From NCBI RefSeq assembly GCF_004342025.1, contig NZ_SLWN01000019.1, positions 107,618 to 171,617 on the forward strand: DNA of 64,000 nucleotides, written 5' to 3'. Below are positions 7,578 to 13,733 of the stretch, one piece after another (within the stretch, counting starts at the first letter, position 1; the number at the start of each line of letters is the position of its first letter). This DNA is from Kribbella steppae (GTDB lineage: Bacteria > Actinomycetota > Actinomycetes > Propionibacteriales > Kribbellaceae). Both the position numbers and the translations under genes were made by a program. The notes beneath the pieces are model-generated. The model saw nothing but the letters and a program-made list of their open reading frames with translations, did not search any database and was not told the DNA's origin.

Positions 7578-7740
7578 GAAGGGCGCAGCTATCCCGGAGC
7601 AGCTCACCCAAGTGGTCGCGTGCCCAGAGTGGACGCGGTTGCCCGGTGTAGTCCGCCCGGCCAACGCAAGCCAAACGCGCAGCGCCGAACGGCCAGCCCA
7701 CGACCTTCGCCCGGAACCCGCGATCCACACCCACGGCCGA

Positions 7741-7829
7741 CCATTTCAGGGGTTAACCCCTCAGGTTGGGGGTTGCCCACCGAGATTCTGAGTGGGCAAC
7801 CCACAACCTCGGTGGTTAACCCCCGAAAT
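7741..7829. repeat. 89-bp palindromic intergenic element, copy 1
   Basis: The element runs from CCATTTCAGG to CCCCGAAAT. Arms at element positions 4-40 and 52-88 pair with about five mismatches around an 11-base loop. The outer arm carries GGGGTTAACCCC, itself palindromic. Copies 2 and 3 have the same 89-base length, the same pairing axis and the same ends. It lies in the gene-free region. Confidence 0.88.
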
Positions 7830-8091
7830 CTCGGCGGGAGCGGCGGGCCAGAGCGGGCGGCGGAGCGGGAGCGGGGGCGGCTCGGCGATCGGCCGGTTGC
7901 TCAGCGCGGCTGCGGCGGCTTGGCGGTCGGTTGGTTGTTCGGGGCGGGCTCGTCGATCGCGCGTTCGTCGAGCGGCGTGCGTCGTCGGCGCTCGAGCTCG
8001 CGACCCTGGACGGACATCACTCGCGGGTGCGGCTTGTTCCCCGCCGCGGCGGCGGTCCCGCCTGGTGCTCAACGCAAGCAGTCGCGGCCGA

Positions 8092-8180
8092 CCATTTGAG
8101 GGGTTAACCCCTCGGGTTGTGGGTTGCCTACTGAGAATCTCGGGGGGCAACCCACAACCTCGGGGGTTAACCACCGAAAT
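8092..8180. repeat. 89-bp palindromic intergenic element, copy 2
   Basis: It runs from CCATTTGAGG to CACCGAAAT in the same orientation as copy 1 and shares most bases with it, including GGGGTTAACCCC and GGGTTGCC. The inner stem pairs with the same axis. The flanks also resemble copy 1 (GCGGCCGA before, TTCGGCGGG after), so the duplicated unit may be slightly longer than 89 bp. Confidence 0.88.
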
Positions 8181-8185
8181 TTCGG

Positions 8186-8290
8186 CGGGGCCGGGCGGGC
8201 CGGGGCAGGGCGGAGGCGGGTGAGCCGGGCGGGGCGGGGGCGGGTGAGGCGGGGGCGGGTGAGCCGGGCAGGGCGGGGGCGGGTGGGGGC
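8186..8290 (+). other. G-rich tract with quadruplex potential
   Basis: Immediately after palindromic copy 2 the plus strand carries more than ten runs of three to five G separated by one to four bases, with short internal repeats such as GCGGGTGAG. Four or more G-runs close together meet the usual quadruplex rule on this strand. No gene is seen here. Confidence 0.5.
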
Positions 8291-8665
8291 GCGGTGACTG
8301 GCGGCTTGCTCGGGGTGGGGGCGCGGTCGACCCCCGACCACCGGTCGGTCGTGCAAGCGGATGTGGCGGCGTCGCGTGAGACCGAGCGGGGCCGCCGGGT
8401 GTGGTGTTCGGCTGTCGCGGTGGTGGTTCGGTGGTGATTGGGTTGGGGGATATGTAGGCGAGGGAGAACGCGGAGGGTTGAACAGGTTGTGGGGGGATGG
8501 CACAGGGAATTGCCTGTGCGAGTGCCCCGGTTGTTGTTCAAGCCCGGGCGATTGATCGGCCGGCTCGAGGGTGCAGTTTGTTCGACCGTCACAGGAGGTT
8601 GTGTCATGGGCGGGCGGACCGTCGGCGGGGGGCGGTGTGCCCCAGCAGAGTCATGGAATGGCGAA

Positions 8666-8694
8666 CGCCCCCGGCGCCTGGGGCGCTGGGGGCG
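8666..8694 (-). terminator. Hairpin terminator of the DUF3105 gene
   Basis: A 13-base arm (8666-8678) pairs with 8682-8694 with a single G-T wobble and a 3-base loop. It begins 27 bp past the DUF3105 stop codon on the minus strand. No T-tract follows, as is usual in actinobacteria. Confidence 0.6.
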
Positions 8695-8720
8695 AACTGG
8701 GTGGATGGTGGGCCGGGGGG

Positions 8721-9440
8721 TTAGCCGCCGTTGGGTTCTTGGGCGTCGGCGGCGGGGTATTTGTCCATGAACTGCTGGAGGGCTTCGCCGCTGACGGAGC
8801 CGCAGAACTGGCGGTGGCCGAAGGCGGTGGTGGCGCCGGCGGCGTTGCCGCTCCAGTGGGAGAAGGCGACGTTCTTGCCGTCCGGCCAGGGCTTGCCCTC
8901 GGACTCCTTGAAGGGTGCCGCGATGAACTTGCCGGTCGAGCTGTCCGGGAGTTTCGCCTTGGAGATCTTCTCGATCAGGTCGATCTGGTCCTTGGCCAGG
9001 GTGTCGCGGTACCACAGGATCGTGTAGCCGTGCTCGAGGTTGTGCACCAGGTTCGGCACCGCGGGCCGGTCGTCGACGGTGTAGAACTTCTTCCCGAACG
9101 GCGCCCAGACGGGGTAGTGCGGGCCGGACGACGGCGGCGAGACCGGGTAGGCGATGACCTCACCCTCGGGCTTGTGGTCCTGGGTGCCGGAGGCGGGGTC
9201 GTCGATGACCTTGTCGCAGGAGGCGGATCCGACGGCCACGCCGAGTTCGGTGATCGCCTGGTTCCTCGTCCGGGAGTCCTGGATCAGCCGGATCGCCGGG
9301 TAGGCGATGATGGCCAACCCGACCACGATCGACGCGACCACGATGAGCAGCGTCCGGTTGCGGTCGGCCTTCGCCTGGTCCCGCTGCATCTTCTCGATCA
9401 TCTGGCGGCGCGACTGCTTCTGCGACGACGCTTTACCCAC
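8721..9440 (-). CDS. DUF3105 membrane-anchored extracytoplasmic protein
   Basis: The 239-residue protein has a basic cytosolic N-terminus (about 30 residues), one membrane helix (LLIVVASIVVGLAIIAYPA) and an outside domain. Within that domain the segment NLVHNLEHGYTILWY contains the NxEHG motif typical of DUF3105, and two Cys (in SASCDKV and QFCGS) could form a disulfide. The biochemical role of the family is unknown. GTG at 9440 is preceded by GGAAGA at a suitable distance. It follows cofD-cofE on the same strand with an 86-bp gap, so it may share their transcript. Confidence 0.85.
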   Translation of the reverse strand: MGKASSQKQSRRQMIEKMQRDQAKADRNRTLLIVVASIVVGLAIIAYPAIRLIQDSRTRNQAITELGVAVGSASCDKVIDDPASGTQDHKPEGEVIAYPVSPPSSGPHYPVWAPFGKKFYTVDDRPAVPNLVHNLEHGYTILWYRDTLAKDQIDLIEKISKAKLPDSSTGKFIAAPFKESEGKPWPDGKNVAFSHWSGNAAGATTAFGHRQFCGSVSGEALQQFMDKYPAADAQEPNGG

Positions 9441-9526
9441 AGTGTTGGTCTTCCCGGATCGGGGCGGCCAAGGCGCCGCCGTGCGGATGCAGTGTACGCA
9501 TCGAGCCTGAGAGGTTGCCTAGAAAA

Positions 9527-10501
9527 CTACTTCGACCGTGAGCCGAACGTGACCGTGGCCTCACTGCCAGGTCCGCTCCGGACATCGACGCCGTACCCCT
9601 CCGCATGGAGCAGTACGGCGAGCCGCTCGGCGATCACGCCTACCGCGACGGGTTCGTCCCCGAAGACCGTGACAGCGTTGTCAAGCAGCTCGACGTGAAT
9701 GTCCTCTACCTCGTCCAGCAGTCCGTCCCACAGCGACGGATCCACCTCGCGCGGCCCGTCCGGAGCCTTGCGCTCCAGTACGGCGGCCCGCGCGGCCTCA
9801 CGCGTCCCGAGGCTGAACATGTCGAACTCGGCGTCCCGTACCAGCGCCCGCGCGCCCGGACCGTGTTCCCCGACGGGGAGTACGACGTCCTGCAGCCCCC
9901 GCAGTACGGCGACCGGCACGCCATCCGCCTTGCCCTTGACCAACTCGCTCGCGCTCGCGATCTCGTCGGCCAGTGCGGGCTCGGTCACTGCGAGGACGTT
10001 GCCGTGGCTGTCCGTCGTACCGCGGAGGTCGTCCACCACGCGGACCCCGGCGGCGCCGATGGCCAGGTCGGTCTGGCCGTTTCGCCACGGGCGGCCGAGG
10101 GTGTCGGTGATGACGACGCCGACGTTGACGTCGTAACGCTCCTTCAACGCGGTCCGCAAACCTCGTGCGGAGAGATCGGGATCGACCGGGAGCAGCAGGA
10201 CCGTGCCGGGCGCGGTGTTGGACGTGTCGGTGCCGGCGGCTGCCATCACCAGGCCGTGCCGGGTCTGCACGATGCGGGTCTCGCCGCGCTGGGCGACGAC
10301 CCGGACGAGCTCGGCGTCGATGGCCTCGTCGCGGGTCCCGGTGGTCAGCCGGCCCTCGGCCTTGCTGACGATCTTCGACGTGACCGAGACGACGTCGCCG
10401 TCGCGCAGGTCGGCCTCGTCGCCGATCAGAGCCGCCAGGTCGGCGCCGGCCGCGACCTCGGGCAGGCCCGTGACCGGGTAGATCTCCAGGTGCTTCCTCA
10501 T
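9527..10501 (-). CDS. cofE: Coenzyme F420-0:L-glutamate ligase without nitroreductase domain
   Basis: CofE adds gamma-linked glutamates to F420-0 using GTP. The N-terminal 245 residues carry the family features: EIYPVTGLPEV, VSVTSKIVSKAEG, ITDTLGRPWRNGQTDLAIG, and the GVPVAVLRGL stretch. In mycobacterial FbiB a C-terminal FMN nitroreductase domain of about 200 residues follows; here only about 75 residues do, with no flavin motif, so reduction of dehydro-F420 must be done elsewhere. ATG at 10501 is fixed by an ATGA overlap with cofD. The pair is an F420 biosynthesis operon next to whiB2, as in mycobacteria. Confidence 0.9.
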   Translation of the reverse strand: MRKHLEIYPVTGLPEVAAGADLAALIGDEADLRDGDVVSVTSKIVSKAEGRLTTGTRDEAIDAELVRVVAQRGETRIVQTRHGLVMAAAGTDTSNTAPGTVLLLPVDPDLSARGLRTALKERYDVNVGVVITDTLGRPWRNGQTDLAIGAAGVRVVDDLRGTTDSHGNVLAVTEPALADEIASASELVKGKADGVPVAVLRGLQDVVLPVGEHGPGARALVRDAEFDMFSLGTREAARAAVLERKAPDGPREVDPSLWDGLLDEVEDIHVELLDNAVTVFGDEPVAVGVIAERLAVLLHAEGYGVDVRSGPGSEATVTFGSRSK

Positions 10502-11475
10502 CGCCGGACTGCCTCCGCGAGGTTCAGCGCCGCATCGGCCATGGCGGCGGTCTTGGTCTCGTCCGTCATCCACAACGGCACGGCCTGGACGTGAATTCCG
10601 GCTCCGGCGATCGAATCCTGCTGGGCGTAGTCCGAGGTGTCGATCAGCCAGCCGTCCAGTACGCCGCCGGACGCGCGCGAGCCGTAGTACCGGGCCACGG
10701 CCGAGGCGGTGGAGGCGACACCGACGGTGGCCAGCACCTTGTCGGCCATCCCGCGGACCGGAGCGGAGCCGATGATCGGCGACAGCCCGATGACCGGCGC
10801 GGACGTCTCCCGGACCGCCTCGCGGATCCCGGGTACGCCGAGGATGGTGTTGATCGAGACCACCGGGTTCGACGGCGGCAGGATCAGCGCGTCACAGTCC
10901 GCGATCGCTTCCAGTACGCCGGGCGCGGGCTTGGCCTTGTCCTGGCCGACCGCGACGATCTGGTGCGCCTGAATCTCGGCGTGCCAGCGGACCCAGTACT
11001 CCTGGAAGTGGATCGCCTTGCGCCGGCCGGGCTTGTCCGGGTCGTCGACCACCACGTGCGTCTCGACCCGGTCGTCGCTCATCGGGAGCAGCCGCACCGG
11101 CAGCTTCCAGCGCGCGCACAGCGCCTCGGTGACCGCGGTCAGCCCGTAGCCGGCGTCGAGCATCTGGGTACGGACCAGGTGGGTAGCCACGTCCCGGTCG
11201 CCGAGACCGAACCAGGTCGGCTCCACGCCGTACGCGGCGAGCTCCTCCTTGATCACCCAGGTCTCGTCCTCCCGGCCCCAGCCGCGCTCGGCCGAGATGC
11301 CGCCGCCCAGGGTGTACATCACCGTGTCGAGATCCGGACACACCCGCAGTCCGAACAGGGTGATGTCGTCCGCGGTGTTCCCCACCACGGTGATCTCGGC
11401 GTCCGGCTTGGCCTTGAGCAGCCCGCGGAGGAAGGTGGAACCGCCGATGCCACCGGCGAGCACTGTCAATCGCAT
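10498..11475 (-). CDS. cofD: F420 biosynthesis 2-phospho-L-lactate/PEP transferase (FbiA/CofD)
   Basis: This 325-residue enzyme joins the activated phosphoenolpyruvate or phospholactate guanylyl donor to the deazaflavin Fo. Motifs are the N-terminal VLAGGIGGSTFLRGLL, VVGNTADD, DLDTVMYTLGG, and LPPSNPVVSI. Length equals the usual 310-330 residues. ATG at 11475 is preferred to one five codons earlier because the beta-strand LTVLAGG follows directly. It overlaps cofE by four bases and diverges from the Gln-rich membrane protein gene. The F420 it helps make serves reductases that are not in this window. Confidence 0.92.
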   Translation of the reverse strand: MRLTVLAGGIGGSTFLRGLLKAKPDAEITVVGNTADDITLFGLRVCPDLDTVMYTLGGGISAERGWGREDETWVIKEELAAYGVEPTWFGLGDRDVATHLVRTQMLDAGYGLTAVTEALCARWKLPVRLLPMSDDRVETHVVVDDPDKPGRRKAIHFQEYWVRWHAEIQAHQIVAVGQDKAKPAPGVLEAIADCDALILPPSNPVVSINTILGVPGIREAVRETSAPVIGLSPIIGSAPVRGMADKVLATVGVASTASAVARYYGSRASGGVLDGWLIDTSDYAQQDSIAGAGIHVQAVPLWMTDETKTAAMADAALNLAEAVRR

Positions 11476-11509
11476 GGGAAGAGTCTGCACGAGTCGTCAA
11501 TGCGTCGGA

Positions 11510-11534
11510 CCACCGCACGACTATGCTGCGGTGG
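11510..11534. promoter_or_regulatory. Candidate operator between cofD and the Gln-rich gene
   Basis: CCACCGCA (11510-11517) and TGCGGTGG (11527-11534) are perfect inverted 8-mers around a 9-base spacer, inside the 114-bp divergent intergenic region. The spacer includes ACTATG, a possible -10 core. Symmetry and position suggest a regulator site shared by both directions; the regulator is unknown. Confidence 0.35.
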
Positions 11535-11589
11535 GTCATAACCAACCGCACAGCTGTTTGTACGGCCCCCAACATCCCGAGGAGCCCTC

Positions 11590-12831
11590 GTGGTCACCGA
11601 CGCAACCAAGAAGCTCAGAGAGCCGGTCGCGTATATCCTGCTCGCTTACGCCGGCCTGATCGCGCTGGCGTCGCTGATTCGCCTGTTCGTCGGCGGTGCC
11701 GGTTTCACCGCGGCCGCCGGAGGCGTGCAGGGCACGCTCACTCCGCCCGGACTCACCGCGCTGGTGATCCTTGTCTCGCTGACCGGCTCGGTCTGGCTCG
11801 TGAACGAACTCGGCGAACGCACGCCCAACGCGCGGATCGTCACCCTCGCCTCGCTGGTCATCACCGGCGTGGTCCTGCTGCTCGGCCTGATCACGGCGTT
11901 CGCCGGGTTCGCCGAGACCAGCACCGCCGGTCTCAAGATCGTCAGCTTCATCTATTCCCTCGGCGGCCTCGCGCTGTACGGCGCTGCCGGGCTCTACATC
12001 TTCAAGACCTTCCAGGCCCTGCCTGCGCCGGTTCGCGCGCCGAAGCAGGGTCAGTTCGCCCCGCAGGGTCAGTACGGCGGCCAGCAGCAGTACGGCCAGC
12101 AGGCGCCGTACGGGCAGCAGCAGGGCGGCTATGGCCAGCAGCAGGGCCAGTACGGGCAGTACGGCCAGGAGCAGGGCCAGGGCCAGTACGGCGCTTATGG
12201 CGCAGCTGCAGCTGGTGGAGCCGCCGCTGGCGCTGCCGGTGGTTACGTCGCGGGGCAGGGCGAGCAGCAGTGGCCGCAGGAGCAGGGCTGGAACCAGGGC
12301 GAGCAGCAGAACTGGTCGGCCGGTGAGGCCGAGGCCCAGCAGCAGCCGGCCGGCGGTGAGCAGGCGTGGTCCCCTGAGGGCCAGCACGCAGAGCCGACCC
12401 AGGCGTGGAGCGCCGAAGGCCAGCAGCAGTGGTCCGGTCAGGAGCAGGCCCAGCAGTGGCCGCAGGAGCAGCAGCAGTGGGGCGGCGGCGACGCCGGCCA
12501 GCAGCAGTGGACCGGTCAGGACTACCCGCAGCAGGAATGGCCGGTGCAGCAGCCGGAGCAGGCCCAGCCGGAGCAGCAGCCAGAGGCCCCGCAGGCCTGG
12601 TCCGCCCAGCCGGAGCAGGCGCAGCCGGAAGCCCAGCCGGCCTGGCAGCAGAGCGAGCAGGCCTGGCCGGCCGCCGAGGAGACCCCGGCCGCCGAGCCGG
12701 AGGCGCAGCCCCAGGCATCCGAGGCGGCCGACGAAACCCGCGTGGATCCGCGAGTTTCCGAGTCCGACAAGGACGAGGAGGAGCAGCAGCAGGGCCAGGG
12801 TCAGCAGGGCTGGTGGTCGCAGCCGTCCTGA
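11590..12831 (+). CDS. Membrane protein with long Gln/Gly/Trp low-complexity tail
   Basis: The 413-residue protein begins with about four membrane helices (residues 12-32, 58-78, 88-110, 118-142). It continues as a low-complexity cytosolic tail of about 265 residues: first Tyr-Gly-Gln repeats (QYGGQQQYGQQ, YGQQQGGYGQQQ), then Gln/Glu/Pro stretches with Trp at rather regular intervals, ending in an acidic segment and QGWWSQPS. I recognise no domain. The first half of the tail resembles prion-like phase-separating sequences. GTG at 11590 has GAGGAG six bases upstream. It lies between the F420 genes and whiB2, so an envelope or division role is possible but unproven. Confidence 0.85.
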   Translation: MVTDATKKLREPVAYILLAYAGLIALASLIRLFVGGAGFTAAAGGVQGTLTPPGLTALVILVSLTGSVWLVNELGERTPNARIVTLASLVITGVVLLLGLITAFAGFAETSTAGLKIVSFIYSLGGLALYGAAGLYIFKTFQALPAPVRAPKQGQFAPQGQYGGQQQYGQQAPYGQQQGGYGQQQGQYGQYGQEQGQGQYGAYGAAAAGGAAAGAAGGYVAGQGEQQWPQEQGWNQGEQQNWSAGEAEAQQQPAGGEQAWSPEGQHAEPTQAWSAEGQQQWSGQEQAQQWPQEQQQWGGGDAGQQQWTGQDYPQQEWPVQQPEQAQPEQQPEAPQAWSAQPEQAQPEAQPAWQQSEQAWPAAEETPAAEPEAQPQASEAADETRVDPRVSESDKDEEEQQQGQGQQGWWSQPS

Positions 12832-12962
12832 TCCGGCACCTGCCTGATCACGCCGCCCGGCGCGGCGGACGGTCCGATTCGCCTGCCTGACAAGGCAGCA
12901 AGCCCTTACCGAACCTGCGTGGTGAACATTTTTCCACCGGTTCGCGGGGCACCACATGGAAG

Positions 12963-12997
12963 CGAGAGGCCTGTGTACGCAGGCCTCTCGTTCTTTT
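12963..12997 (+). terminator. Rho-independent terminator
   Basis: CGAGAGGCCTG and CAGGCCTCTCG form a perfect 11-bp stem with a TGTACG loop, followed by TTCTTTT. This is the clearest classical terminator in the window and lies 131 bp beyond the Gln-rich gene, just before the whiB2 promoter. A weaker stem, CTGCCT/AGGCAG, sits near 12885-12900. The 131 bp between the stop and the hairpin hold no gene I can see; a small RNA ending at this terminator cannot be excluded. Confidence 0.85.
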
Positions 12998-13036
12998 GCA
13001 GCCGTGTTGCGGATGATGCCAATAGCAGACCACGGC

Positions 13037-13065
13037 TTGACTTTCGTGGATTGCAGGAATGTAAT
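13037..13065 (+). promoter_or_regulatory. whiB2 promoter, TTGACT-17-TGTAAT
   Basis: TTGACT (13037-13042) and TGTAAT (13060-13065) are separated by 17 bp, close to the housekeeping sigma consensus. They lie about 130 bp before the whiB2 start, implying a long leader. GACAC, the core bound by WhiA in Streptomyces, occurs at 13086-13090 shortly after the expected transcription start. WhiA control is an inference from that pentamer only. The rest of the 362-bp gap contains nothing else I can name. Confidence 0.7.
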
Positions 13066-13193
13066 TTCAACCGTGTCGTTCGTTGGACACTCGGTATCGG
13101 GGACCGTTGCAGAGCGCAGGACGGACGAGGTCAGGCATGTGGACCGCAAACCCACATGTACAGGGGAACGAACAGGGTCGAGGAGGTCGTACC

Positions 13194-13457
13194 GTGACAG
13201 AGCTGATGGCGATTGTCGACGGTGAGGCGATCGAGGAGGAGCCGAACTGGCAGGAAAGGGCGCTGTGCGCCCAGACCGACCCAGAGGCTTTCTTCCCGGA
13301 GAAGGGCGGATCCACCCGCGAGGCGAAGAAGGTCTGCCTCGGCTGTGACGTGCGGGGCGAGTGCCTCGAGTACGCGCTGCAAAACGACGAGCGCTTCGGG
13401 ATCTGGGGCGGTCTGTCGGAGCGGGAGCGCCGCAAGCTGAAGAAAAAGGCCGTCTGA
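13194..13457 (+). CDS. whiB2: WhiB-family iron-sulfur regulator, WhiB2/WhiB type
   Basis: The 87-residue protein has the four invariant Cys (RALCAQ, then CLGCDVRGEC) that bind a [4Fe-4S] cluster, the GIWGG turn, and a basic C-terminus ERERRKLKKKAV. Its sequence from NWQERALCAQTDPEAFFPEK onward is nearly that of Streptomyces WhiB and mycobacterial WhiB2/WhmD, which act with WhiA in septation and cell division. GTG at 13194 has AGGAGG seven bases upstream; the open frame upstream is leader. Its position beside the F420 genes and before the mannose genes matches the mycobacterial order as I recall it. A consensus-like promoter lies upstream. Confidence 0.95.
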   Translation: MTELMAIVDGEAIEEEPNWQERALCAQTDPEAFFPEKGGSTREAKKVCLGCDVRGECLEYALQNDERFGIWGGLSERERRKLKKKAV

Positions 13458-13543
13458 GGCCCGGCTGATCGTTCGGTGTGGTGCCCTGCCACCCCGCCGC
13501 GATCGGCAAGTAGAGGGACAACTTGAGAAGAATCACCCGCGGA

Positions 13544-13573
13544 GGCCCCGGCTCGACATTCGTCGCCGGGGCC
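13544..13573 (+). terminator. Hairpin terminator after whiB2
   Basis: GGCCCCGGC and GCCGGGGCC form a perfect 9-bp stem with a 12-base loop, 86 bp after the whiB2 stop. No T-tract follows. It probably ends the whiB2 message. Confidence 0.55.
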
Positions 13574-13733
13574 CGCGGCTGTCCGGGGCCGGAGCTGAGC
13601 GGGGTATGGCGGGGAGGGGCTACCGGGGTGAGCGAGGCGTAGCTCAGGGTCGCGGCTGTATGGTGAGTCCTCGCCGCGACCTTGGTCGTGGTTGAAGGCC
13701 GTCCCTTCCCCCTCAAAGGTGTCACTGCTCCGC

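Larger units (their letters stand above)
6857..8720. other. Gene-free repeat-rich region
   Basis: About 1.9 kb between manC and the DUF3105 gene has no convincing coding frame. All open frames here follow repeat phase and lack domain similarity or a plausible ribosome-binding site. It holds, in order: an 11-unit 29-bp hairpin array, a 55-bp tandem repeat, a long-stem cloverleaf-like inverted repeat, two 89-bp palindromic elements 351 bp apart, a G-rich tract, and the hairpin that ends the DUF3105 transcript. Base usage is more strand-skewed than in the neighbouring genes. Confidence 0.7.

Noticed and set aside
7261..8223. Several open frames of 60-250 codons on both strands
   Set aside because: They follow the 55-bp repeat and palindromes, have repetitive Arg/Gly/Val-rich translations, no ribosome-binding sites and no recognisable domain.
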